DNA of 64,000 bases from Prorocentrum cordatum (Eukaryota > Sar > Dinophyceae > Prorocentrales > Prorocentraceae): positions 186,131 through 250,130 of the forward strand of contig CAUYUJ010006280.1 in NCBI GenBank assembly GCA_963575745.1, given 5' to 3'. Below the pieces are notes generated by a model that had not been told where the DNA came from, did no database searches, and was given only the letters and a program-made list of their open reading frames with translations. Below are positions 51,943 through 63,935 of the stretch, one piece after another. Made by a program: the position numbers and the translations under genes. The stretch's first letter is position 1. Each line of letters opens with the position of its first letter.

Positions 51943-52097
51943 TATAGTATAGCGCTATCCGTATGATCGGCATCGCCCTGTCTCGATGCAGATCTCGGGG
52001 ATCTCCTTTGTTTTTCAGGGTGCATCCCTGAGGCTGTCGTCGCCTTTTTGGCTTGTGTTACTCTTGAGGGGTCTGGATGAGCTCGAGGATGGTTACA

Positions 52098-52379
52098 GTC
52101 GGGCCGCTGAAGAAGGAACCCTTCTCGTTGGGGAGGGGCTCGGTGCTCCTCAATTGTTTCGCGCTTGCCTGAGGTTTCCCTTGGGTTTTCGATGGGAGTT
52201 CGAGGTTTGACTTTTGGAAAACAGGGGGTCCCGTGCCTTATTTCGGGTTCCTTTGGTCAACGCCCCGCGCGGTATGGGAGGAGGTTTCCCTTGGGTTTTC
52301 GAGGGGAGTTCGAGGTTTGACTTGTGGAAAAGAGTAGGCCTCGTTCCTTTCGGCGGGTTCCTTTGGTCAACGCCCCGAC
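52098..52379 (+). mobile_element. TIR family C copy 3, right half duplicated
   Basis: GTCGGGCCGCTGAAGAAGG opens it, TCAACGCCCCGCGCGG (about 52,258) is a first end, and GAGGTTTCCCTTGGGTTTTC onward is repeated to a second end TCAACGCCCCGAC at 52,379. Confidence 0.85.
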
Positions 52380-52459
52380 CTGTGTGGGAGGGGGATGCAC
52401 AAGATTTCAGAGGCGCTGTCAGGCAGCATCTGGCGTTCCCTCCGCGCCCTCAGCGCGGC

Positions 52460-52740
52460 CAGCTACTCCTCCTCCCCCTCCTCCTCCCCCTCCTCTTCCT
52501 CCTCCTCCTCCACCTTCCTCCTCCTCCTCCTCCTGGGCGGTTCTCTGATCACTGATGGACCTCCTCCTCCTCCTCCTCCTGGGCACGGCGGTGGCGGGGA
52601 TCATCCTCCTGGGCGGTTCTCTGAGCACTGATGGTCCTCCTCCACCTTCCTCCTCCCCCTCCCCCTCCTCCCCCTCCTCCTCCTCCTCCTCCTCCTCCTC
52701 CTCCTTCTCCTCCTCCTCCTCCTCCTCCTCCTCTGGGTGA
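52460..52740 (+). repeat. (CTC)n tracts around a duplicated CTGGGCGGTTCTCTGA segment
   Basis: CTCCTCCTC tracts with two copies of CTCCTGGGCGGTTCTCTGA and CACTGATGG. Confidence 0.93.
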
Positions 52741-52819
52741 GTTTCTGTCACGCTGGCGCGAGTGTGCGGGCACTGCGTGCCGGTGTCCGGGCGGCATGGT
52801 CGCAGACGGCCCAGCAGGC

Positions 52820-52875
52820 CAGAGCGAGAGAGAGAGAGGGAGAGCAAGAGAGAAGGAGAGAGAGAGAGAGAGAGA
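52820..52875 (+). repeat. (GA)n microsatellite
   Basis: GAGAGAGAGAG tract. Confidence 0.95.
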
Positions 52876-52879
52876 CGGC

Positions 52880-53560
52880 ACTGTTGGAACATCAGCAGCC
52901 AGATGCGGGGGCAGAACTCGAGCGCATTGATGTGGCTAGGTGTTCGAGCGACTTGTTCCAGAAGGCTGGGAAGGTAGAGGGGTAGAGCAGCCAGGCGGGA
53001 GATGCTATATGGGTAGTGGGCGATGCTGGTCGCACATGGCGCGAGTGTATGTTGAAGTGTGCAAGCGTGCGTTTGCTAGCGGCCAGGCACCTCCGGCTCT
53101 GCAGACCATCAGATCTTTCAATCTTCTAGGCGCGGCCGGCCGCTTGGGTAAGGTGCAGCCGAGGCGAATGCAGATGGGCATGAGCCAGTTTCGCCAGTGT
53201 TGCGCACCTTCTTTTGCACGCACGGGCTACTTTGAGAGCGGCGTATCTTGTGGTCTGGGCACTGCTGGAGCGGGGGGGTCCCACTCGCGCGAGTCCACCT
53301 TGTTCCAAGTCGTGCACCTGTTGGCTGCGTTGGCTCGGGCTGGCGCCGCAGCGCTCCTCGTCTCCTTCTGCCTCTCCCTGGGACAGTTCCTTCTGGCCGG
53401 GGGGGATGGGCCCGGCCTGGCAGGGCGGTCCTGGCGCGGGGGCGCGTGGTGTCGCTGGGGGCCGGTGGAGTGGGCCAGCCACGCGCAGAGGGGGGTGGGG
53501 GGAGGGGGGAGGGCTTCTTAGAAGCACCCCTGCTTCTTAGAAGGCGCGGGCTTCATCTAT
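52880..53560 (+). other. No gene supported
   Basis: Ordinary-looking GC-rich sequence. Open frames on both strands lack motifs. Confidence 0.4.
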
Positions 53561-53891
53561 AGATGCAAGGCTGGCGTGCCAGGCGTGCCAGGCGTGCCTG
53601 CCGCGCCAGGCGTGCCTGCTGCGCCTGATGCGCCACGTGCTCCACTCAGGGGGGGCAACGATGGGGGGGATAGGTGTAGGGTGGCGGAAGTCGATACATG
53701 GAGAGGAAGCATGCTGCCAATCAGTATCCAGATGTCTAAAAGATGTGTCAAACATGTGTTTTAACTTTGTAACAACATGTTTGAAACATTGTTAGCGCAT
53801 GTTTTGGACATTTTAAGCACATCTTTAATTCAATGATACGATAGGATTGTTAGAGCGTCCATTGTCATGGCATCCACAAGTGTAGGGTTAA

Positions 53892-54086
53892 GTCGGGCAT
53901 GTCCCCCTACAGGGGGATTTCCAACGGAAAATTAAAAATACCCCACAGATAGTCAAAGAATACTCCAAAAATAGTCTGTGGACTATTTTAAGAGTATTTG
54001 TTTGCCTTTTTGGGGTATTTTCGGAATATTTTTCGAGTATGTTTTATTTCTCGTCGACAATCCCCCTGTAGGGGGACACGCCCGAC
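53892..54086 (+). mobile_element. MITE family A copy 6
   Basis: TIRs GTCGGGCATGTCCCCCTACA and TGTAGGGGGACACGCCCGAC, left flank TTAA. The interior repeats GTATTTTTCGAGTAT-like sequence. Confidence 0.9.
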
Positions 54087-54099
54087 ACAAGTGCAAGGG

Positions 54100-54690
54100 G
54101 GGGGATGCTCGGAAGCCAAGAGACGGGGGTCAATGCAGACGGGGGTCAGCCAGGGCGCCAGATCCTGCAGGATCCTGCGGAGACCCCCTCCTGGCTGACC
54201 CGGGTTAGCGAGCCGCGAGGCGGCCGCGCCCATTGGCTGACCCGGGTTTGCGAAGACCTGCGTTGCAGTTTTTTGTTCTGCCTTGCAGTTTTTGGTTTCC
54301 TGCTGACCCGAGATGCATCGACGCGCAATCGCCCCTGGATCGCCGAGTATTGGAGTTTGTGTTGCCCTTTTGGGGGCATTTTTGGGGGTATGTTTTATTT
54401 CTCGTCGACGATCCCCCTGTATGGGGGACACGCCCGACACGAGTGCAAGGGGGGGGGGGGGGGGCATTTTTGGTGTATTTGTGGGGTGTCGGGGCATTTT
54501 TTACTTCTCGTCGACACGAGTGCGAGGGGGGGGGGATGCATCGACGCGCAGTCGCCCCTGGATCGCCGAGCGGGGCCCGATGGCCCCAGCCCCTGCCCGG
54601 GAAGCTGCGGAGCCGCTCCAGGGGGCCCGTCGCCTGCTCCTCGCTGCGGCCTCGCTGCCCCCTCTGCCTGCCCCCCCCCCCATATCGTTA
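54100..54690 (+). repeat. Segmental duplication with MITE A right-end fragments
   Basis: GATGCATCGACGCGCA(A/G)TCG followed by CCCCTGGATCGCCGAG occurs at about 54,311 and 54,537. Each is next to TTTCTCGTCGAC fragments. A complete right end (GGGGGACACGCCCGAC) ends at 54,438 without a left end. CTGACCCGGGTT is also repeated. Confidence 0.75.
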
Positions 54691-54691
54691 A

Positions 54692-54878
54692 GTCGGGCCT
54701 GTCCCCCTACAGGGGGATTTTCGACGAGAAATGAGAAATACCCCCACAATACCCCAAAAAGGTCAGAACATACTCCGAAAATAGTCCCCAGGCTATTATT
54801 GGACCATTTTTGGATGATCTTTGGGGTACTTTTTTTTATTTCTCGTCGAAAGTCCCCCTGTAGGGGGACAGGCCCGAC
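54692..54878 (+). mobile_element. MITE family A copy 7, well preserved
   Basis: GTCGGGCCTGTCCCCCTACA, GGGGGATTTTCGACGAGAAA / TTTCTCGTCGAAAGTCCCCC, TGTAGGGGGACAGGCCCGAC, flanked on both sides by TTAA (one base shared with the TIR), as in piggyBac-type insertion. Confidence 0.92.
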
Positions 54879-55267
54879 TTAACCCTATGCCTGCCCCCCC
54901 CCCCTTATCGTTGCTCCTCGTCAACGTGCGCTATGAGTGCCACGTGCTCCAGCCACGCCAGGTTCAGGCGATCGCAAACATGGATCGAGGGCGCGTGGAT
55001 TCACGACGGGTCCCGTTTCCATTGGAAATCGCGGGTTTCCGGTGCCGAGCGAGGCGGCACCGGCCGCATTTTGGGGAGGGATCCACGGATTTGGTGACCG
55101 CTCGCCAAATCCATGGATCGCCACTTCTTGTTTGCGCGCCCCCAACAGACGCGCAGCTCGCGCAGAGTGCGCCAGGTGGTCCAGCGCACGTGGCAGAACA
55201 CGTCGGGGAGCCTTAGTGGCCTTCGGCCCAGCCTGCCACCGTGTATGGGCTTGTGGACCAGAGTTAA

Positions 55268-55419
55268 GTCGGGCATGTCCCTTTACAGGAGAAAGATTCA
55301 AACATAGTTGAACAACTAATATGGCGACGTGTTTGCTGACTCTTGGGAGCATGTTTGGGTATCTTTTGATAATTTTTCTTTGTTCGTCCAAAATCCTCCT
55401 GTAGGAGGACATGCCCGAC
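55268..55419 (+). mobile_element. MITE family A copy 8
   Basis: GTCGGGCATGTCCCTTTACA and TGTAGGAGGACATGCCCGAC, flanks TTAA and CTAA. Confidence 0.88.
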
Positions 55420-55424
55420 CTAAG

Positions 55425-55620
55425 ACCAGAGGCCTTCTGGATGTATTTTTGGGTATCTTGGGAAGTACCTGGGAGATGTCTCGCAGGCGTGCTGGGGGCC
55501 TCTCTCTCGAGGCCATCCTGGAAGCTTTGCGGGAGCCCCCCCAGAGCATTTCCCGGGAGCTTCTTGGAATCATCTGGGCCTCTCGAGATCATCGTGCGGT
55601 CCCCGCTTGCTCTTGGGGGG
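55425..55620 (+). repeat. CTTGGG-type degenerate block
   Basis: GTATCTTGGGAAG, GCCATCCTGGAAGC and GCTTCTTGGAATC units, more diverged than other blocks. Confidence 0.6.
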
Positions 55621-55649
55621 AGTAGTTTGTGGACTCGAAGGAGAATGTT

Positions 55650-55815
55650 GACTCAGGAGGTAAAAAAAACATACAGACACAAGTAATCCTCGATTCCGCA
55701 GAAAAGATGGAAAATATGTGAAGTGGGGGGGAAGACAGAAATCCAGAAAATATGGGAAAATTTTGGGAATATGTTTATTTGTGTGTATTTATTTGTGTGT
55801 CCTGGGGCCCCTTCA
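55650..55815 (+). mobile_element. Family D copy 4
   Basis: AACATACAGACACAAGTAA, GAAAATATGGGAAAATTTTG, TTTGTGTGTCCTGGGGCCCC. Confidence 0.8.
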
Positions 55816-55819
55816 GTGC

Positions 55820-56400
55820 ATATCATTCAGGTCGGCCGTGTGGGGTCTGTTGGTCGCTCTACTCTCCGTGCCCTACGGGACCCAGATACAGTAGAAGCCC
55901 ACGCCAAGAGACACCCTGCTTGCCTCCAGGGTGCCCTGGGTTTTCCTGGGTTTCGATGGTCTTGCGGTGGAAAGCGCGGCGTTCCCACACCACATGTCAA
56001 TGGACGTCCTGGGGTCTCAGGGTTGGGTTTCTTGTGGAATGTTTCTTGCGGGCTGGCCTCCACTGTAGTACCACCTGGGTCGAATCGGTCGCTGCGGTGT
56101 CGGCATGACCTAAGTAGTGCCAACAGGAACGGTCGGGCCTCAGGCAAATGGTCGACAAGCACCCCGATGCAACTGCGTATCAGTTAGGTCCGATGGGATC
56201 GACTTGCTTGCAGTGCAACACAATTGGTACAACTTGTGACACATCGATCGCTCTACTCTCGATGTGCCCCAAGTGGTACCACTTGGACCATACCTGTCGT
56301 TGTAATAGATCTGGCCGAAACGGTACCGACAGGGCGGGTCTTGCTTCGGCGCATCGATGCACTGGAAATGGTTGAAGTCTTTCGCTTATACCAGTCGCTA
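55820..56400 (+). other. No gene supported
   Basis: A phrase TCGCTCTACTCTC is present at 55,853 and 56,248, and AAGTGGTACCACTTGG at about 56,269 is a perfect palindrome. Confidence 0.4.
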
Positions 56401-56970
56401 CCAAGTGGTCCTGGGGCCTCCTGGCCAGCGTCTTGGAGGACGCGAGGCATCGCGGAAGCCTCTTGGGTGCCTGTTTTGGAGGCCTCTTGTGGCCTCTTGG
56501 GGGCGCGTCGGTAGTCGTTGCAGTTCTCCATCTTGGACGTGAAGGGCTCGAACATCCCCTTCGGTCCCCCCCCCCCTGGAGCCTTGTTGGGTCACTCTTG
56601 GGCTCTTCTGGCGGGCCTCTTGGGCAGTCTTGGGGATTTTTTTCTCCTTCATGGGGCCCTCTTGGCGCCACCTTGGATCACATGTTTGGATCATGTTGTT
56701 TGGTGGCGATCTTGGAAGCCTCTTAGTAAGGACATTTCGGATCATCGGAATAACGCGAGCACCTTAACACCATTCCCAAATTGAAGGTCCAAACGTGTGT
56801 CTTTCTTGCCTCCTGGGGCCCCCCTCGAGGATCTTATTGAGACCCTCTTGGTGCGTCTTTGAGGCCCCCTGGGCCGTCTTGAGACCCGCTTGGGCCGCCC
56901 TGGATCGCCCCTTGGGCCGCCTCCGGTCCCTTCTTCGGATCTATCTGGAGGCCTCTTTGGGACCATTTTC
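56400..56970 (+). repeat. CTTGGGGCCT-type degenerate blocks
   Basis: GGCCTCTTGGGGGCG, GTCACTCTTGGGCTC and CGCTTGGGCCGCCC units in two blocks (56,400-56,720 and 56,810-56,970). Confidence 0.85.
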
Positions 56971-57029
56971 TCAAAAAGCCATCTCGAGATTCTCCAGGTG
57001 TGCCCGCGCATGAGCCATGTATATCGGCA

Positions 57030-57192
57030 TGAGCATGAACTTCTGACGGGCCGCGCAGATTTCTCGGATCCTCGCTGGGACACCCCTGGTGGAGCCTCCG
57101 GCGCCGCTCTGGCGCGCTCCGCGCGTCAGGGAGGGGTGTCGTCCAGCGCAGATCCAAGACATCCGCGCGGACAGTCAAACATTTCTGCCTTG
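57030..57192 (+). mobile_element. Foldback element, diverged copy
   Basis: GGGCCGCGCAGATTTCTCGG pairs with CCAAGACATCCGCGCGGAC. The centre has GGCGCCGCTCTGGCGCGC. Both ends are decayed. Confidence 0.75.
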
Positions 57193-57194
57193 TT

Positions 57195-58225
57195 TTGTTG
57201 TTTTAAGTTCATTTGCATGTTGTATAACCCCATATCTCAGACAAGCTTATGTTCGTTATTCGTGTGGTTGTCTCCGCCTCCCCTTCCTTCAGACGTTACC
57301 CACCCACTCGTACATGCCGCACTCTCACTCATATCCCACGCAGACTCATTCAGGCTCAGACTCACCGAATCTGTTAAAACAAAGCAGGCTCAGACTGACG
57401 CGCACTCAGACTCAACATACTCAGGCCCGCCTACTGTGGCAGGCATGGTATTTGAGTTCCACCGGGGTGCCGCCCAAGTGTGTATCACGGGTCCATTTGC
57501 GCCCAGATTGCCGCGTGGTGACAGGTAGAATTTCTGTTTGGGCTTGGTCGAACGTTCTTTCATTTGAGGGCCCCAGGACCATCGCGGTGAAGCAGGCGTG
57601 GCTCTCGAGCCACCCAGCGGGATGTCAACCATGGGTGTATCGAGTGCCTGTTCGCGCCGAAATTGTCCGAACCTCTCGGGTCGAATTCCCGTTTTGTCGG
57701 GGTGACAAGTATTTTGTCCAGCGCGATGTAGTGGGCATGGCATTCGAGCAACCCCAGGCAGTGTCGACTAGGCGTGTTTCACAAGCCCGCTCGCTTCCAG
57801 ATATCGAAGAGCTTACAAGTTAATCGCATGATATTGCCCTTGTTGACGCGGTCTTGTTCAGAACCACCGGGCTATGACATGGTCCCGTTCGCGCCCAAAG
57901 TGTGAGTATTCCCCATGTGACTACGTTACAGGATCCATGCACGACAACCCAGATTCATGCACAGTCCGATCCATTCACATCTAAGGGTCATGGCTTGAGT
58001 CGCTTATATTCCGCCAGGCATATTCAGAATCACTCTCATCCACTCCCATTCCCATCCACGCGCCCATACGCAGACCCACTCACACCCAGCCCCTCTGATT
58101 CATATACTCTCACACATGTTCACTCCTACTCAGAGTCAGGAAGAATGCGCCAGAACATTGACTCGCGTAACTTGGGGTCTCTACGTCTCGCGTTTTTTCC
58201 CCAATTAGGCATGCCTAAGGGGTTC
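57195..58225 (+). other. No gene supported
   Basis: Includes degenerate ACTCACAC/CAGACTCA patches (57,300-57,420; 58,030-58,135), perhaps relatives in inverse orientation of 5,580-5,700. Open frames lack motifs. Confidence 0.4.
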
Positions 58226-58259
58226 TGATTTGGCTAAGGGTTGGTGCCTCCTATTGTTA

Positions 58260-58440
58260 CTTTGCCCGTTGCTTGAAAGTTCCTCGGGTTCCTTGGGTTC
58301 CCCGCCCCCAGTGCCTCCTATGGTTACGTTTCCCGTTGCCCGGAGGTTCACGGGTTCCCCGGGTTCCCCGGGTTTTCTTGATTGTCCAGGGTTCTTCGGG
58401 TTCCCTGGGTTCCCTAGGTTCTCCGCCCCTGGTGCCTCGT
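58260..58440 (+). repeat. GGGTTCCCC decanucleotide-like repeat
   Basis: Serial CGGGTTCCCCGGGTTCC units, duplicated in CCCCGCCCCCAGTGCCTCCT and CCGCCCCTGGTGCCTC. Confidence 0.85.
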
Positions 58441-58464
58441 ATTCTTAATTGTGCTCATTCTGAG

Positions 58465-58905
58465 AAGCAATGCCAAGCAAAGCCATGCATTGCCACGCAA
58501 TGCCAAGCAATGTCAAGAAACGTAAGGCAATGCCAAGCAATGCCAAGGATTGCCAAGCAACGCCAAGCAGTGCCAAACTATGACAAGCAATGCCAAGCAA
58601 TTCCAAGCAATGCTAAGCCATGCCACGCAATGCCAAGCAATGGGAAGCAATGCCAGCCAATCAGTGCCAAGCAATGCTAAGCACTGGCAAGCAATGGTAA
58701 CCAATGCCAAGCAAAGCCAAGCAACGCCGACCAATACCAAGCAATGTCAAGAAATGCCAAGTGTTGCCTAGCAACGCCAAGCAATGCCAAGCAATGCCAA
58801 GCAATTCCACGAAATGCCACGCAACGCCAAGCAATGCCAAGCAGTGCCAAGAAATGCCAAGCAACGCTAGGCAATGCCAAGCACTGTCAAGCACTGCGCC
58901 CATGC
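58465..58905 (+). repeat. 10-bp minisatellite (CAATGCCAAG)n, about 44 units
   Basis: A strikingly regular 10-base period with point changes. Frames on both strands (SNAKQCQ, WHCLALLG) are repeat products. Confidence 0.98.
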
Positions 58906-59034
58906 AATAGAACGCTTTCCCCTACTTAGGGTCGCGTCTGGTTCATATTGTTGACAGGCGTTGCGGTGGTGTGCCCGCATTGTTCCTGGCCCGGCGGACG
59001 GCCGAGGTGGGGGAACGGGTGTTGATTGATAGAG

Positions 59035-59165
59035 AGCACTGGAACATCTAACTCCCCAAAGGGGGTGGGGCGCACTTTAATTGATGGGGAGCACTTTCAT
59101 TGATGGAGAGCACTTTCATTCCCTCCCCGAAAAGGGGTGGAATATCTAACTCCCCAGAGCCCCTA
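59035..59165 (+). repeat. Short direct and inverted repeats (GAGCACTTTCATTGATGG)
   Basis: ATTGATGGGGAGCACTTTC, ATTGATGGAGAGCACTTTC and two copies of ATCTAACTCCCCA. No gene. Confidence 0.75.
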
Positions 59166-59169
59166 CGCT

Positions 59170-59705
59170 CAGAGGGCTGGTACGATTCGACCGTGCCGGT
59201 GGGCGGGTGTCCGGGTTGTTGACCCCCAAATTCAGATTGCCCCCGCAAGCCTTCCCCTGCCTCTGCCCTGGGCTGTGGTCATGGCAGGCTTTTGGAATCC
59301 ATTCTTGTCTGGAGGCCGAGGGTGTGGCCGTGTTTGCGAGATGCCTTCCGAGAAGCACGTCATCATGCAGAGGATTCGTTTTGCCAGTGGGGCGACCAGC
59401 CAACCTCGACTGTTCTCGGAGCGGAGACAGCCTGCACAGTGCTTGCCTTGCCGCGTGATCCGCGCGAGGTCAGATTGTCCAGCGGCGTGCGATCGTTCTT
59501 GTGTCCCAGCCAGGTCCAGGCCGCAGTCTTGGGATAAACACAGCGGCCGTCAGTTCCTGAGGGCTCTCGACGCGCGCCTGTCCTTTCGATATGAACCCGA
59601 TGAGCGCGCAATTTCTGTTGCAGTGCCCCCGCCCCCCCCCGTCTTGGTAGCCCGCCCTGGCCCGACCGCACTTGTGTGGCCTTCAGCGATGCCTCCGCCT
59701 TCGGA
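59170..59705 (+). other. No gene supported
   Basis: Ordinary-looking sequence before a trinucleotide array. Confidence 0.4.
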
Positions 59706-59714
59706 CCCGCACAC

Positions 59715-60540
<826 letters not shown>

Positions 60541-60704
60541 CAGCCGCGAGGTCGCCTTTGGGGCAGGGCGTTTCGTTCCCCGTGCCGGGCCCTCCGGCGT
60601 GGGCATGGTGTCCAGGCTGCCGCCGTTAGGAGATCCCTCGCGGAAAGGACGGGGGATCCCGGGCAGGCGATTGGGCTCGGGCCTGGGCGATGGTCTGATG
60701 AGGA

Positions 60705-60885
60705 GGGAGGAGGAGGGAGGATGAGGAGGAGGAGGAGGAGGAGGAGGAGGAGGAGGAGGAGGAGGAGAGGAGGAGGAGGAGGAGGAGGAGGAGGAGGAGG
60801 AGGAGGAGGAGGAGCGGGAGGAGGAGCGGGAGGAGGAGGGAGGAGGAGGAGGAGGAGGAGGAGGAGGAGGAGGAGGAGCCTACCC
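60705..60885 (+). repeat. (GGA)n tract
   Basis: AGGAGGAGG with GGAGCGGGAGG interruptions. Confidence 0.97.
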
Positions 60886-60889
60886 CACC

Positions 60890-61855
60890 ACCCCACGAGT
60901 TCTGAGGGGGATAGTGGGGTAGGGTTCGCAGGCAATCTCCTAGATGGTCACCGCGCGAGCGGAAGGGGGAAGGGCAGCGTGGCGAGCCTGTCAGCTGCGG
61001 TGGCGGGGCCACGGTCGCTTGCGGGAGCCACGGGGAGGAGCACGGCTGGTGGGACCAGCGTCGTCCAACCTATCTCCATCCCCGTGGGGCCATGACATCT
61101 CAGCCCCACCAGCCCGCGGGTAGGTTCTGCGAAGCCCGAGGGAGCAGGCATATCTTCCCACCTGGGTCGGCAGGGCGGCCAGCGGGGACACGGCCACGCC
61201 AGTGGGGATAGGGATCGGTTTAACGATGATCAGAAGATGGAAGGGGACCGCAGGTTAGGCGGGGCAGACCAGGGGGTGTCGGCACTCCGTGCTCGGGCAG
61301 CACATCTTCGTTCGTGGGGCAGCGCCGTTCCTCCCGTGGCTCCGCACCGCGCCACGAGGCTCCTGGCTTGCGCGCGCGTGCGGATCTTACCCACGGCATC
61401 CCGAAACATCGGCAGGGTGCAGCAGTCGGCGGAGCGTTGTGCACGAATGAAGGCGTCGCGCGCAGCCGACCTGCACCCGCTCCCGTTCGCCAACCTCGCG
61501 GCCTGTACGTGGTCGTCTGGCGCGAGACACTGGGTACCCGCGCTCCCCACGCCCCATTCCCCTCCAGCCCCGACCGTCCCGCGACACTTCGTGACCATTC
61601 CCCATCCATCCACTCTCCCCTTGCCTCCCTCTCATCTCCCCCGCCCCTCCCTTCCCATCCCCTCCTGCTCCTCTGCCTCGCTCCCTTCAGCCTAGCATCT
61701 GGAGCCATTTTTTTTTTATCATATCTCAGTTTTTGCTATTACAGCTGTTTTCTCAGAAATTCGTTTTTTGTCAACCGCGCCTGACCTTGTTCCAGTGCGC
61801 CAGCGGGCGGCACGCCGGGACCCCCCCCGGGCGGGGCCTTGCAGGGCCTGCGCAT
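60890..61855 (+). other. No gene supported
   Basis: GC-rich sequence. CCTCCCTCTCATCTCCCC-type pyrimidine stretches at 61,610-61,690. Confidence 0.4.
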
Positions 61856-61859
61856 TCGG

Positions 61860-61995
61860 GGGCAGCGATAGCTCGGCATCGCTCGGACGTGTGCAGTGGT
61901 TGCTCGGCGAGGACCATCCTGGACCGTCGAGCAAAAAACAAAAAATAACACGCACGAGACCGACGAATGCACGGGAAGTGGACGTCCGAGCGACG
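61860..61995 (-). repeat. Dispersed repeat shared with 36.3 kb, opposite orientation
   Basis: The reverse complement reads CGGACGTCCACTTCCCGTGC, TCTCGTGCGTGTTATTTTTT and GTCCTCGCCGAGCAA, like 36,255-36,400. Confidence 0.75.
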
Positions 61996-62177
61996 GCAAC
62001 GACAGGGGGGGGATAGACACAGGGGGGGCTATGCGTCGACCCCCCGTCGCCCAGGGATCGCCGCCAGTGGCCCCGTTGGCGCCACCCCGCCCAGGAGGGT
62101 GCGGACTCGCGATCGGGGGCCCGTCGCCGATCTGTCGGCGACGCGTCGCCGATGCCAGGTCGAGGCACCCCCCCTAT

Positions 62178-62345
62178 TCAGGAGGGGAAAAAGACACACA
62201 GACACAGACACAGTTGATCGTCGATCCCCAGGAAAAGATATGGGCAAATGTGGGAGGTGGGGGGGGGAGACACAGAAACCCAGAACATATGGGAAAATAT
62301 GGGGGGAATCTGGTTATGTGTGTCGATTTGTTTGCGCGTCCCAGC
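62178..62345 (+). mobile_element. Family D copy 5
   Basis: GACACACAGACACAGACACA, GGAAAAGATATGGGCAAATG, GGGGGGAATCTGGTTATGTG. The right edge is more diverged (TTTGCGCGTCCCAGC). Confidence 0.78.
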
Positions 62346-62524
62346 TCCACCCCCCCCTAATGCCTACCCCCCCCCCCTGTCGTTGCCCCTCGCGCGCGCG
62401 CCAGCCGCCCGCGCCCTGCCTGCGAGGCCCGCCGGAGCCGGGGCAGCCGCTCCAGCCGCAGCGGCAGGACTTCCACGCCGTCCGCCAGCGCCTGAACGCG
62501 GGGGGGGGTCGGTTCCAGGGTTGA

Positions 62525-62705
62525 GTCGGGCCTGTCCCTCCTATACAGAGGAGGGGTTTTCAAAAGCAGTCAGAAAAGGAGTCTGGGACGATCTTTTTGT
62601 ACATGTTTGAGCAAGTTTGGTGCATGTGTTGCCTATCTCTGACTTATATGTCTTGACTATGTCTAATTTTTCGTCCAAGCTCCGCCTGCAGGGGGACAGG
62701 CCCGA
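62525..62705 (+). mobile_element. MITE family A copy 9
   Basis: GTCGGGCCTGTCCCTCCTAT and GCAGGGGGACAGGCCCGAG. The interior lacks the AT-rich arms of other copies. Confidence 0.82.
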
Positions 62706-62715
62706 GCTACCTGTA

Positions 62716-62883
62716 GGGGCACAAAGAGTGAGATTAGCACAAAAACGGGGAGGTCCGCGCGGATTTCTCGGATCCGCGCAGGGGCCCCTTGCGCCAGGGA
62801 GGGGGGTCCAGCGGTCCAGCGCGGATCCGAGAAATCCGCGCGGACCTCCGAGCTTGTATGTTTATGTCATTCTTCTTTCCCCA
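62716..62883 (+). mobile_element. Foldback element copy
   Basis: GGGGAGGTCCGCGCGGATTT, CTCGGATCCGCGCAGGGGCC against CCAGCGCGGATCCGAGAAAT, CCGCGCGGACCTCCGAGC and TATGTTTATGTCATTC. Arms are about 60 bases. Confidence 0.9.
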
Positions 62884-63139
62884 GGTTCGTCCCAGAGATC
62901 TGACGCTCCCCAACAAAATTGGAGCGCTCGGTTTTGGGGGTGTTTTCGGCCTGTGAGGGCCCTCCCCCTCGGCAGCGTCAACAAGAGACTCAGGACGAAA
63001 AACCGGCCCTACGGCAATGATCCAGACCTCCGGAGCCTATGCATCGAAACATTGGAGCAGCCGGACGTCTGGAGGTAGCAAATTGTGGTAGCCTTGTGTG
63101 CATCAGCATGGGCTGGCGCCGCCATGTAATCGATGAGGG

Positions 63140-63260
63140 GCCGCAGACTTAGCGTCGATGTAGCGTCGATTTAGCGTCGATGAGCGTCGGTTAGCGTCGA
63201 TTCGCAAGAGCCAGCAAGATGGTATGGAAAGCCCCCATGCGTTGCCACCTAAGGGGACCG
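63140..63260 (+). repeat. TAGCGTCGAT decamer repeat, second copy
   Basis: Serial units followed by GCCAGCAAGATGGTATGG and CCCATGCGTTGCCACC, as at 49,495-49,635. Confidence 0.85.
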
Positions 63261-63509
63261 GGCTCCTCGCTTCCTCCTGCCGTGATCGGTTTCATTCCAC
63301 GCCTGATGTTCGTGCAGGCGCACCCCAGCGCACCCCACTACATGTCGTTCCTCTTCCCCATACATACCTTGCGCCTGGTCTTGATTGCTCGGGGAGTTTA
63401 CTCAAGAGGGTCACGCCGTTCAGCCGACTCCCAAACGGTGGACGGGCACACGTACTTGATTCCGCGTCTGGAGACCACTACGATGAAAAGACAAGCCATG
63501 CTGAATTGA

Positions 63510-63935
63510 GTGGCCTCTGGGAGTCGTTGGAGGCCTGCTGGAGTCATCTTGGAAGTATCTTGGGGGCCTTCTTGAGGCCATCGACTCAAATAGCCCTTTG
63601 GGAGCACTCTTGGGGCCCTGCGGGGCCATGTTGTAGCGCTGCTGGGCCTCTTCTGGAGCTCTCTTGGGAGCCCTTGGAATCATCATGAGGCCTCAGATGC
63701 TCATCGGAAGCGAAAAGGCAAGACTTCAACAACAATTGAGTAACCTTGGAGTAAACAAAAACATGAAAGACTTGAACGTTGACAGATCATGGCTTCGCTG
63801 GGGTTTCTCAGGAGGCTTGGTGACCACTTGGAGCCGTCTTGGGTCTTGGAGCCTCTTGGCCGTGCAGGAGCCCTTTGGGGGCCGTCTTGGAGGGCATCTC
63901 GGACATCTTGTAGGCGTCCGAGGGTGGATTTGGAG
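63510..63935 (+). repeat. CTTGGG-type degenerate blocks
   Basis: CATCTTGGAAGTATCTTGGG, CACTCTTGGGGCCC and GTCTTGGGTCTTGGAGCC units at 63,510-63,695 and 63,800-63,935, with a unique-looking gap between. The last bases to 64,000 show nothing further. Confidence 0.75.

Noticed and set aside
58465-58905. SNAKQCQ-type and WHCLALLG-type repeated peptides
   Set aside because: The 10-base unit gives a 10-residue protein period in all frames. No other coding sign.
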